A stretch of 64,000 nt of DNA from Marinobacterium lacunae (GTDB taxonomy: Bacteria; Pseudomonadota; Gammaproteobacteria; Pseudomonadales; Balneatricaceae): contig NZ_JMQN01000036.1 of the NCBI RefSeq assembly GCF_000705555.1, positions 62,001-126,000 on the forward strand, in the 5' to 3' direction. The notes below the pieces were generated by a model. The model had not been told where the DNA came from, did no database searches, and saw only the letters and a program-made list of their open reading frames with translations. A program made the position numbers and the translations under genes. Of the stretch, positions 56,393 to 64,000 are shown piece after piece; within the stretch, counting starts at the first letter, position 1; every line of letters starts with the position of its first letter.

Positions 56393-56959
56393 ATGCCCAA
56401 GGCATCCGAACTTAAGCGTGGCCAGGTCGTCGATATCGACGGCAAACTGATGATGGCCCAGAGTATCGACGTGCGTAACCCCACCGCACGCGGCGCGTCC
56501 ACCCTGTACCGTGTCCGCTTCAGCCAGATTCCGGGCGGCGGCAAGCACGAGGCCACCTATGTCGGCGACGATATCCTCAAGGAGGTGGCACTGGAGCGGC
56601 GCAAGGCCTCCTACCTCTATCGCGAGGACGATCTGTACTACTTCATGGATGCTGAAGACTACAGCCAGTACGGTATCAACGGCTCGGTAATCGAAGACCA
56701 GCTCCCCTTCCTGATCGAGAATATGGAGGGGATCATGCTGTCGCTGGTGGATGGCAACGCCATCGCCATCCAGTTGCCGCCGATTGTGATCATGGAGATC
56801 GTCGAAACCGTACCCGGCATGAAAGCGGCCAGCGCCACGGGCCGTACCAAGGCGGCCAAGTTCGCCAACGGCCTGGAACTGCAGGTGCCCGAGTATCTGG
56901 AAACCGGCGAGAAGGTGAAGATCAACACCGAAACCGGCAAGTTCAGCTCCCGCGCCTGA
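56393..56959 (+). CDS. yeiP: elongation factor P-like protein (EfpL/YeiP)
   Basis: A 188-residue three-domain EF-P paralogue. EF-P family members help ribosomes form difficult peptide bonds such as polyproline. The tip of domain I reads PTARGASTLY, with Arg33 at the position used by E. coli YeiP (EfpL), not the modified lysine of EF-P. The oligonucleotide-binding domains II and III follow (QLPPIVIMEIVETVPG and QVPEYLETGEKVKI). It follows the MocR gene by 15 nt. The canonical efp is not in the window. Confidence 0.92.
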   Translation: MPKASELKRGQVVDIDGKLMMAQSIDVRNPTARGASTLYRVRFSQIPGGGKHEATYVGDDILKEVALERRKASYLYREDDLYYFMDAEDYSQYGINGSVIEDQLPFLIENMEGIMLSLVDGNAIAIQLPPIVIMEIVETVPGMKAASATGRTKAAKFANGLELQVPEYLETGEKVKINTETGKFSSRA

Positions 56960-56969
56960 TTCCGTTATA

Positions 56970-57000
56970 CCGCGGCGGCCGGACAATCCAGCCGCTGCGG
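56970..57000 (+). terminator. possible terminator hairpin after yeiP
   Basis: CCGCGGCGGC (56970-56979) can pair with GCCGCTGCGG (56991-57000) with one G-U pair. The next bases are C and T rich but not a clean T-run. The rest of 57001-57174 shows nothing else. Confidence 0.35.
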
Positions 57001-57174
57001 CCTCCCCTCTTTTCGCCTTTGCATCTTGAACAACCCGCCGCATTCCGTTTGAATACCAACTACTTAGCCGCAAGGTCGCGGCATTGCCGGCTGGCGACTC
57101 ATCTGTCTGCCTCAGGAATGGACCCCAACGGGAGAACACATTTTTTGACAGCACGAGCCAACCAGACGACGTAG

Positions 57175-59805
57175 ATGATGACTACCGGAGAACGAGCCTC
57201 CCCGCCCTCCCCCCTTTCGCTGTCGCGGCTTTCAGCCATGATTGCACTGGTGATAACGGGCGTGATCTACACGCTGGTGGCCTACGGCACGATGAACCTG
57301 CCCTACCCGGACGGTTCCATCGCAACAATCTGGTATCCCAATGCACTGGCAATCTGCCTGCTGCTGACCCGCCCCGCCCGCGAATGGCCGCTCCATCTGG
57401 CCGCCCTTGCTCTGGCTAATCTGACAGCCGGACTCGCCGCTGGCGGCAGCTTCAGCCGCGTCGTACTCTACATTCCCGGCAACCTGATCGAGATTCTGCT
57501 CGGAGCTGCGCTACTACGACGTTTTACCGACCTGCGCGAGAGCGTCAGCCGTGCCGAAGGCATGCTCAGCAGCCTCTTGCTTGGCTGTCTCGTGCCCTCT
57601 GCCATCGGCGCGATGCTGTCCGCACTGATCTTTTACAGCGCTCAGAAAGCGGATATCGGCAGTACCTGGACCAGTCTGTTCGGCAGCAGTGCCATCGGCG
57701 GAGTCGCCGTACTGCCCCTTGGCTTGCTCTGCCTGACACGGGGAATACCCGCGTTCACCTCTCTGCTACGACAGCCCCAAAGTTTGCTGGCCATAGCCGT
57801 CACACTGGCGATCTCCTCCTGGGCACCGGCGTATATTCCCTACCCCTTCGTTTTCGTTACCGCCTCCCTGGCCTTGATTGCGATCATCGGCCGTTTCCCT
57901 GCCGTTGCCGTTGCGCTGCCGATCTGCTCGATACTGGTCGGGATACAACTGGGCTATAACTCCAGCGCATGGAGCAGCATGCCGCGCGAGCTTCAGGATG
58001 TACTGATCTATATGCCGCTGGTATTGACGCTGTTACCACCGGTACTGCTGGCCACGTCACTCGAACGCCTGATGCTCACCGCCGAAGCCCTGTCCGACGA
58101 AAAGGAAACCGCCGAAGTGACGCTGCACTCCATCGGCGACGGCGTCATCACCACTGATCCGCAGGGCCATATCACCTACCTCAACCCGGTAGCGGAAGCG
58201 ATGCTCGGCTGGCCGCTAAAAGAAGCCCGAGGCTGTCGCTTCGATCAGGTGGTGAGAATTTCCGATCAGCGCAACGGTCGGGTACTGCCCGACGCCGTCA
58301 CCCGATGCCGGATCGCGCGCGAATCCAGCGAAGTGATGGACAACTTGATACTGCACAGCCGAGACGGTCTGGAATACGGCATACGCGACAGTGTGTCGCC
58401 GATTCATGCGCCTAGCGGCACCCTGCTCGGCACTGTCACTGTGATCAAGGATGTGACTGAAACCCGGCAGTTGGCGAGCAAGATGCTTCGCCTGGCACAC
58501 CATGACGACCTGACCGATCTGCCCAACCGAGTGCTCTATCAGGACCGCCTGCTGCAGGCTTGCCAGCACGGAGAACGGCATAAACAGCGCTTCGCCGTGA
58601 TGTTCCTCGATATCGACCACTTCAAGAAGGTGAACGACTCGCTCGGCCACGCCACCGGTGATGAGCTGCTAAAACTGGTGGCACAACGTCTGACCGCCAC
58701 CTTGCGCGAGAGTGATACTATCTCGCGTCTGGGGGGCGACGAGTTCGTCATTTTGCTCGACGGGATCGGCTGTGCCGAGGCCGCCGGCGAGCTGGCCGGC
58801 AAGGTCATTGAAGCGCTGGCCAAGCCCTACACCCTGCTCGACACCGAGTTGATGATCACCGCCAGCCTCGGAATCGCACTCTATCCCGATGACGGCCGCG
58901 ACCCCTCGACGCTGATGAAACATGCCGACGCCGCCATGTACCGAGCCAAGCGCGACGGTCGAAACGGCTTCCACCTGTTCTCACGCAGCGCCGACGATGC
59001 CGCCATCGCCCGCCTGAAACTTGAAAACGACATGCGCAGGGCGATACCCGAGGGCGAGTTTATCCTTCACTACCAGCCCGTCATCGACGCCGTCACCCGG
59101 AAAGTCTGCTCGGTCGAGGCACTCGTACGCTGGGATAGAGGCGAACAGGGGATCATACGGCCAGACCTGTTTATCCCCGTAGCCGAAGAGAGTGGGCTGA
59201 TTATCCCCTTAGGTCAGCAGCTGCTGGAAGAGGCCTGTGCCCAACTCCAACGCTGGCGTGGCACAGCACTGGAGGGCGTGCGCATCGCGGTGAACGCCTC
59301 CACTGTCCAACTTCGAGAGAAAGCGTTCGCCGAAACCCTGAGCGAGCTGCTCAAGCGCTACGATATCTGCGGCGACCAGCTTGAGCTGGAGATCACCGAA
59401 TCCACGCTGATGACAGACTCCGAGCGCATGCTCGATACCCTCAAAGGGATTCGCGCCCTGGGCCTTGGCATATCGGTGGACGACTTCGGCACTGGTTACT
59501 CCAGTCTCAGCTACCTCAAACGTTTCCCGGTCAGCACCGTCAAGGTGGACCGCTCTTTCGTGCGCGACATGGAGGAGGATCACAGCGACCGGGAGCTGAT
59601 CCGCGCCATTCTCGCTATGTCACGCAGTCTCGACCTCAAGGTGATCGCCGAAGGCGTCGAAACCGAAGGGCAGGCAACCATCCTGACCGAGATGGGCTGC
59701 CCCTGCCTGCAGGGGTATCTGTTCGCGAAACCCACCGACGCCGACACCCTGCTGGAGCAGGCGGCATCAATGTATGCCGGGGATGGCTCGAATTGGATCA
59801 TCTGA
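57175..59805 (+). CDS. MASE1-PAS-GGDEF-EAL cyclic-di-GMP enzyme
   Basis: An 876-residue membrane protein: about eight hydrophobic segments of a MASE1-type sensor (about 20-290), a PAS domain (about 305-425, LHSIGDGVITTDPQGHITYLNPVAE), a GGDEF domain (about 435-600, RLGGDEFVILLDG) and an EAL domain (about 610-865, EALVRWDR, EITESTLM, DDFGTGYSSLSYLKRFP, EGVETEGQ). Both catalytic motifs look intact, so it could make and break cyclic-di-GMP; the balance cannot be read from sequence. Two adjacent ATG codons mark the start at 57175 without a strong ribosome site. It stands alone. Confidence 0.9.
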   Translation: MMTTGERASPPSPLSLSRLSAMIALVITGVIYTLVAYGTMNLPYPDGSIATIWYPNALAICLLLTRPAREWPLHLAALALANLTAGLAAGGSFSRVVLYIPGNLIEILLGAALLRRFTDLRESVSRAEGMLSSLLLGCLVPSAIGAMLSALIFYSAQKADIGSTWTSLFGSSAIGGVAVLPLGLLCLTRGIPAFTSLLRQPQSLLAIAVTLAISSWAPAYIPYPFVFVTASLALIAIIGRFPAVAVALPICSILVGIQLGYNSSAWSSMPRELQDVLIYMPLVLTLLPPVLLATSLERLMLTAEALSDEKETAEVTLHSIGDGVITTDPQGHITYLNPVAEAMLGWPLKEARGCRFDQVVRISDQRNGRVLPDAVTRCRIARESSEVMDNLILHSRDGLEYGIRDSVSPIHAPSGTLLGTVTVIKDVTETRQLASKMLRLAHHDDLTDLPNRVLYQDRLLQACQHGERHKQRFAVMFLDIDHFKKVNDSLGHATGDELLKLVAQRLTATLRESDTISRLGGDEFVILLDGIGCAEAAGELAGKVIEALAKPYTLLDTELMITASLGIALYPDDGRDPSTLMKHADAAMYRAKRDGRNGFHLFSRSADDAAIARLKLENDMRRAIPEGEFILHYQPVIDAVTRKVCSVEALVRWDRGEQGIIRPDLFIPVAEESGLIIPLGQQLLEEACAQLQRWRGTALEGVRIAVNASTVQLREKAFAETLSELLKRYDICGDQLELEITESTLMTDSERMLDTLKGIRALGLGISVDDFGTGYSSLSYLKRFPVSTVKVDRSFVRDMEEDHSDRELIRAILAMSRSLDLKVIAEGVETEGQATILTEMGCPCLQGYLFAKPTDADTLLEQAASMYAGDGSNWII

Positions 59806-59915
59806 CCCAACAGGCGACATACCACAGCCCATGGGCACTCTGGCGAACCTTCGGGCTAGAATGGTACTCACACTCTGCAGCAAGCCGAACACGCAATTGA
59901 GACAGGAGATTCAAG

Positions 59916-60707
59916 ATGCGCTGCCATGAAGTAGATTACGAGATCATCGGATCGGAGATGCAACTGGTCGAAGTGGAGCTCGACCCGGGCGAAACGGTGG
60001 TTGCAGAAGCCGGTGCTATGACCTACATGGAGCAGGATATCGACTTCGAAACCAAGATGGGCGATGGCTCCAATCCCGACGAAGGGTTCATGGGTAAACT
60101 GTTTTCCGCCGGCAAGCGGATGTTCACCGGTGAATCGATCTTCACCACACACTTTACCAATCGCGGCTCAGCCAAGCGCCGCGTCGCATTCGCAGCACCC
60201 TACCCCGGCAATATCGTCCCGCTTAACATGGCCGAGCTGGGCCAGCGGATCACCTGCCAAAAGGATGCCTTCCTCTGCGCAGCGCTGGGCACCAAGGTCA
60301 GCATCACCTTCAACCGCCGCATCGGTTCGGGCCTGTTCGGCGGCGAAGGCTTCATCCTGCAAACACTAGAGGGCGATGGCATGGCCTTCATTCAGGCTGG
60401 TGGCACAGTGGTGCCAAAGAAATTGAACGGCGAGACCCTGAGAGTGGATACCGGCTGCCTGGTCGGGTTTACGGAGGGGATCGACTATGACATCCAGCGC
60501 GCGGGTAACCTGAAGTCGATGATCTTCGGCGGCGAGGGTTTGTTCCTGGCGACGCTGAAAGGCACCGGTACCGTCTGGCTGCAGAGTCTGCCGTTCTCGC
60601 GCATGGCCGATCGCATCATTGCCAGTGCACCGAGTTCCGGTGGCAGCGACAAGGGCGAAGGCTCTGTACTCGGTGGTTTAGGCCGCCTGATCGACGGCGA
60701 TCGCTGA
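59916..60707 (+). CDS. TIGR00266/AIM24-family protein
   Basis: A 263-residue soluble protein with repeated glycine-rich beta strands: [50 protein letters not shown] and [19 protein letters not shown]. This is the AIM24 beta-helix fold (TIGR00266). The biochemical role of bacterial members is unknown. ACAGGAG is about 9 nt before the ATG. It is a single gene between the cyclic-di-GMP enzyme and the OmpA-like gene. Confidence 0.87.
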   Translation: MRCHEVDYEIIGSEMQLVEVELDPGETVVAEAGAMTYMEQDIDFETKMGDGSNPDEGFMGKLFSAGKRMFTGESIFTTHFTNRGSAKRRVAFAAPYPGNIVPLNMAELGQRITCQKDAFLCAALGTKVSITFNRRIGSGLFGGEGFILQTLEGDGMAFIQAGGTVVPKKLNGETLRVDTGCLVGFTEGIDYDIQRAGNLKSMIFGGEGLFLATLKGTGTVWLQSLPFSRMADRIIASAPSSGGSDKGEGSVLGGLGRLIDGDR

Positions 60708-60810
60708 TACTGCATGAGTGCATTTATCGCATGAACGCTACCGACGCGCACGCCCGACGCGGCGCGTTGATCAGGGCAATGACAAACGTGTTGAGAGCAT
60801 GGCGAAAATT

Positions 60811-60825
60811 AGGAAATCTTCCTAG
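60811..60825. promoter_or_regulatory. palindrome upstream of the outer-membrane gene
   Basis: TAGGAA-ATC-TTCCTA is a perfect 15-bp palindrome about 100 bp upstream of the OmpA-like gene. It may be an operator; no regulator can be assigned. Confidence 0.35.
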
Positions 60826-60859
60826 ATTAACTCGGCATAAACCCTGATAGGCTGTGCGG

Positions 60860-60888
60860 GTTGCCAGCTGTCCCCTGCAGTTGGCAAC
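60860..60888 (+). promoter_or_regulatory. leader hairpin of the outer-membrane gene
   Basis: GTTGCCAGCTG (60860-60870) pairs with CAGTTGGCAAC (60878-60888) with one G-U pair and a 7-nt loop, 34 nt before the start codon at 60923. Such structures in leaders of abundant outer-membrane messages often set stability. It could also be a palindromic operator. Confidence 0.45.
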
Positions 60889-60922
60889 TACTGGATAGTG
60901 TATTCTCATGAGGATTCAACGG

Positions 60923-61552
60923 ATGAAAAAGGCTCTCGCCATCCTGGCTGTCGCCGCCACTTCTGCGACTTTCGCAACCGCATCGTCTGCCCAAGGCATC
61001 TATATCTTTGGCGATCTGGGTCGTTCTGATTTCGATACCGGAAGCGCTTCGGGTATCTCGGTCGACGAGACCGACACAATGTACGGTGTCGGCATGGGTT
61101 ACAGCTTCAATGACTACTTCTCGGCAGAACTCGGTTATGTCGATCTGGGCGAAACGACCGCATCAACCAACGCTCCGGTAAGCGGAAGTCTGTATGGCAG
61201 CTCCGTGACCATCGACGGGCGCATTTCCGTGGACGCGACCGGTGTTTTCTTCGGTGTCCGCGGCGATCTTCCTGTCACTGAGTCGGTCGACCTGTTCGCA
61301 CGCGCGGGCATGCTCCACTGGCAGTCCGACGCTGACTTCTCCGGCACCATCACCATTGATGGCGATACCTTCAGCGGCGGTGCATCCGCAGAACTGGACG
61401 ACGGTACCGATCCGTACATCGGTCTGGGCGCCAGCTACTCATTCAACGAAAACGTATCGGTCAACGCTCAGTGGAACCGTTACATGCTGGATGTGGTTGA
61501 CGAAGATCTCGACATCGACACCCTGTCGATCGGTCTCGCATACCGCTTCTGA
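60923..61552 (+). CDS. small outer-membrane beta-barrel protein (OmpA-like N-terminal domain type)
   Basis: A 209-residue protein with a signal peptide (about residues 1-24, ATASSAQG) and alternating beta strands typical of an eight-stranded barrel: GMGYSFNDYFSAELGYVDLG, FFGVRGDLP, LFARAGMLHW, GLGASYSFNENVSVNAQWNRY. It ends in LAYRF, the aromatic terminal signal for outer-membrane insertion. There is no peptidoglycan-binding OmpA C-terminal domain. The ATG at 60923 has AGGA 8 nt upstream; the ATG at 60908 is less likely. A terminator follows. Confidence 0.87.
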   Translation: MKKALAILAVAATSATFATASSAQGIYIFGDLGRSDFDTGSASGISVDETDTMYGVGMGYSFNDYFSAELGYVDLGETTASTNAPVSGSLYGSSVTIDGRISVDATGVFFGVRGDLPVTESVDLFARAGMLHWQSDADFSGTITIDGDTFSGGASAELDDGTDPYIGLGASYSFNENVSVNAQWNRYMLDVVDEDLDIDTLSIGLAYRF

Positions 61553-61584
61553 TCACGCACCTCACTAAGTAAGCGCAATGAAAT

Positions 61585-61611
61585 AACCGCAGCACCCCGC
61601 TGCGGTTTTGG
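61585..61611 (+). terminator. intrinsic terminator after the outer-membrane gene
   Basis: AACCGCAGC (61585-61593) and GCTGCGGTT (61599-61607) form a 9-bp stem with a 5-nt loop, followed by T residues. Confidence 0.88.
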
Positions 61612-61706
61612 CTTTTTCGGGTTAGCACCATTAACCGCCAAACGACATACCATACCAATCAACCGTACAGTAAACGCTACATAGCCGGGCCAACGGGCAC
61701 AACGGC

Positions 61707-62642
61707 TTAGTTTCCTAACGCGTCGCGCCCCATTTTGGAGAAAGCACTATTGTCATGTTGATACCAGTGCGCAGGGTCTACCTGTTGTAATGAGGGCAGT
61801 GTCCAGGGCAACTCCAGCTCAACGATTCGGTGCTCCCGTTGCTCGAGCAGTTCGATAGCCTTTCTTATCTCCGGCCGTGAGTAGAACAGTTGGTCGAAAC
61901 GGCCATTGCTGGCCGCAAGCTCCAATCCCCGTTTGATTCTGGCCGCGAGCTGTGGATTTCGTCGCGACACAAAGAAATAGATGGGGCTTCGGTAAAACAA
62001 AACGAGGTTGGTTTTCAGGGTAATCTCAGCGCTGACGGGACGGTTCAGCTCCAGCCAAACCTCACTGATACCGCGTGGAAAATAATCGGCCCGGTGCCGT
62101 CTCAACATATTGAATAGGCTCTCGTAGTCGGGCGAGGTGATCACGTTGAGATGGTTGTAACGCAAGATATCGACGTCAGGCCAACCTGTTCCTTGTATCG
62201 CCGTGAACTTGGCCAGTTGCGTCAAACTGTCGACAGCATCGAACTCTTTCAGACGATCGTTTGCCACCAGCAAAGTTCGATAACCAAGCAGTCCTTTCAA
62301 TAACGGGATGGGTATAGCCAACGCGTCGCGCTCGCGTGCGGTACTGCTCATCACCCAGGTAACGTCTATGTACTGACCCGCCTTGACCAGGGCAAAGGCT
62401 CGGTCTTGGGTGGTCAGCGATGACGCCTGCTGCAGATGGTAGTCACCGTACTCAACGCGGCTTTCATCCAGCGCCAGCTTCAGCAGCTGAAGAAAATACT
62501 CGTCCCGCTTATCGTTCGGGCTCTTGGTGTGCTGGTACTTTATCGTGGGTGTGCTGTCTGCTTTAAGCAGTGGACTCGCCAACAGGCATAGAGCGATTAC
62601 TCCGAGTATCAGATACCGACCGAATAAACCTGCGTGCCACAT
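61707..62642 (-). CDS. periplasmic substrate-binding protein (type 2 fold) paired with a GGDEF-EAL protein
   Basis: A 311-residue protein with a signal sequence (about residues 10-28, LILGVIALCLLASPLLKA) and the two-lobe pattern of bacterial extracellular solute-binding proteins (SBP_bac_3-like): KDERDEYFLQLLKLAL-type start, a central QGTGWPDVDILRY hinge and FYRSPIYFFVSRRNP. There is no ABC permease or ATPase next to it. Its start lies 34 nt inside the end of the upstream GGDEF-EAL gene, so the two are translationally coupled and probably one signalling unit. The ligand is unknown. Confidence 0.8.
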   Translation of the reverse strand: MWHAGLFGRYLILGVIALCLLASPLLKADSTPTIKYQHTKSPNDKRDEYFLQLLKLALDESRVEYGDYHLQQASSLTTQDRAFALVKAGQYIDVTWVMSSTARERDALAIPIPLLKGLLGYRTLLVANDRLKEFDAVDSLTQLAKFTAIQGTGWPDVDILRYNHLNVITSPDYESLFNMLRRHRADYFPRGISEVWLELNRPVSAEITLKTNLVLFYRSPIYFFVSRRNPQLAARIKRGLELAASNGRFDQLFYSRPEIRKAIELLEQREHRIVELELPWTLPSLQQVDPAHWYQHDNSAFSKMGRDALGN

Positions 62643-64000
62643 CCGGAGTCGCCCCCTAACATCTGATCAGTGAAGGTTTGAGGGGGCAGCGGACGACTAA
62701 AGCAGTAGCCCTGCAACAGATCGCAGCCCATCTCGGTAAGCAAAACACTCAACTCATTCGACTCAACCCCTTCGGCGACAACTTCGAGTCCCAACGAGTG
62801 GGCTAGCTGCACAATGGTGCGCACGAGTGTCTCACGCCCGGGTTCGCTGAGCATATGACGCACAAAGCTCTGATCGATCTTGAGCAGCTCGAACGGATAG
62901 CCACACAGATAGTTGAGTGATGCATAGCCACTGCCGAAGTCATCGATGGCAAGACGCACCCCTAGCGACTGTAGGTAACGCAGCTTCTCCATCAACGGTT
63001 CTTCGTCATGCAGCATCAACTGTTCTGTGACCTCCAGCTTTAGAGCGCAGGCCGGCAGGCCGGACAGTGCGAGCGCGTTTTCAACAATCTGCTGAAAATG
63101 CGCATCGACGATCTGTAACGGCGAGACATTGACACTGATGATCATATTGGGAGCAAGCGTGCGCCAATGTGCTGCCTGGAGACAGGCTTTCTGCAGAATC
63201 AGCTCGCCGAGACCGGCAATCAAACCGATCTCCTCTGCGACTTCGATGAATTCAGGTGGTGGAATCTGGCCAAGCTCATCGCTACACCAACGTGCTAATG
63301 CCTCACAACCTACCAATTTTTTATCCTTGGCATCGACAATCGGCTGGTAGTGCAGTTCAAACTCCTCCAGAAATTGAGCACTGGAGATTAGCGCCGTAAG
63401 TTTTAGGCGGCGCGTTGTCGTCTCATACTTCAAGGGATCGAAGAACAGATAACGTGACCTATGGCGTTGCGCATGCGCACTGTAAACAGCCGATAGGGCG
63501 TGCTTATAGAGTGTATGTGCATCTCTGCCATCGCCAGGCGAAATCGCAATTCCAGCGTAGCAGTTGGTATCGATACTGTGCCCATGCAGGTATATAGGTT
63601 GCGACAGATCACCGCGCATCTTCTCCATTAGCGTTCTGATCTGTTCAATGTCGGTTCCGTTGATCCGCAGGGTGACGAAAAATTGATTATCGGCACAGCG
63701 CGCAAGTATGGCATCTTCCGCAAACAGCTTTTTCAGCAGCTCAGCTACGTAGACGATCATCAGTTCAGCATACTGTACACCGAGGGACTCGATTACCGGT
63801 TTAAACGCCTTGACCGCGACAGCGACCAGCACCAGGTGCTCCCCCTTCTGTTCCGCTATGCTGAGCTGCGTCTGTGCCTGGGCCAATCCCGTTTTGCTGT
63901 TCATTAATTGGGTCAGGCTGTCTCTCTCTATCAGCAGACGTTCACGCTCCTGCGCCTCGCGGATCCCCTCAATTCCGGCCTTTAACCTTAGGCGCATATC
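62609..64000 (-). CDS. GGDEF-EAL cyclic-di-GMP phosphodiesterase, 5' end beyond window
   Basis: At least 462 residues, reading frame open to the right edge, so the N-terminus (possibly a membrane sensor) may be missing. After a coiled coil (about 1-25) there is a GGDEF-fold domain whose active site is lost: the motif position reads CADNQFF. The EAL domain (about 200-445) is intact: CEALARW, EVTEQLML, DDFGSGYASLNYLCGYPFELLKID and EGVES. It should therefore act as a phosphodiesterase, with the GGDEF part perhaps regulatory. It precedes the binding-protein gene with a 34-nt overlap. Confidence 0.87.
   Translation of the reverse strand, partial: DMRLRLKAGIEGIREAQERERLLIERDSLTQLMNSKTGLAQAQTQLSIAEQKGEHLVLVAVAVKAFKPVIESLGVQYAELMIVYVAELLKKLFAEDAILARCADNQFFVTLRINGTDIEQIRTLMEKMRGDLSQPIYLHGHSIDTNCYAGIAISPGDGRDAHTLYKHALSAVYSAHAQRHRSRYLFFDPLKYETTTRRLKLTALISSAQFLEEFELHYQPIVDAKDKKLVGCEALARWCSDELGQIPPPEFIEVAEEIGLIAGLGELILQKACLQAAHWRTLAPNMIISVNVSPLQIVDAHFQQIVENALALSGLPACALKLEVTEQLMLHDEEPLMEKLRYLQSLGVRLAIDDFGSGYASLNYLCGYPFELLKIDQSFVRHMLSEPGRETLVRTIVQLAHSLGLEVVAEGVESNELSVLLTEMGCDLLQGYCFSRPLPPQTFTDQMLGGDSGCGTQVYSVGI

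Overview
The window is a continuous stretch of gammaproteobacterial chromosome, moderately GC rich, with dense genes and no mobile element, prophage, CRISPR array, rRNA or tRNA that I could find. Gene content and order (spoT-rpoZ-gmk, an AlgQ-type rsd near an FKBP isomerase and an ABC-F ATPase, dctPQM with dctBD, tesA opposite ybbA-ybbP) resemble Pseudomonas and its marine relatives. Two TRAP transporters and a full ectoine catabolic locus point to a marine or halophilic member of the Oceanospirillales/Halomonadaceae type. This placement is an inference from gene content.

Layout. 1-3600: histidine utilisation operon hutI-hutG-hutU (hutU cut by the window edge) with HutC-like operators. 3.6-9.2 kb: tesA, the ybbA-ybbP exporter pair and a MASE1-GGDEF cyclase with a probable C-terminal frameshift. 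9.2-16 kb: a large AsmA-like DUF748 protein, an unlisted 40-residue membrane protein, a MerR regulator, rpiA, ilvA and a small membrane protein. 16-25 kb: dctPQM C4-dicarboxylate TRAP transporter with a candidate sigma-54 promoter, a chemoreceptor carrying a periplasmic c-type heme motif, and the dctB-dctD two-component system. 25-40.6 kb: core genes pyk, tex, gshA, a FliL-like protein, rsd, a WD40 lipoprotein, an FKBP isomerase, a TIGR02444 protein, a YheS-type ABC-F protein, a deacylase-HDOD fusion, spoT, rpoZ and gmk.

40.6-53 kb is the most distinctive region: a divergent ectoine locus. On the minus strand lie a TeaABC/UehABC-type TRAP transporter, a universal stress protein, an FCD-type GntR regulator, eutB, eutC and the AsnC-type doeX. 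On the plus strand lie doeA, doeB, doeC and doeD. Together they would import ectoine or hydroxyectoine, open the ring, deacetylate to diaminobutyrate, transaminate to aspartate semialdehyde and oxidise it to aspartate. eutA and the usual MocR-type EnuR are absent from the locus. The shared promoter region carries two copies of an ATGTRTACAT palindrome, a plausible operator for the GntR protein.

53-64 kb: a hydroxyacid reductase, a DMT exporter opposite a MocR regulator, the EF-P paralogue efpL/yeiP, a MASE1-PAS-GGDEF-EAL protein, an AIM24-family protein, a small outer-membrane barrel, and a periplasmic binding protein translationally coupled to a GGDEF-EAL protein that runs off the window end. 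Cyclic-di-GMP enzymes appear three times in 64 kb.
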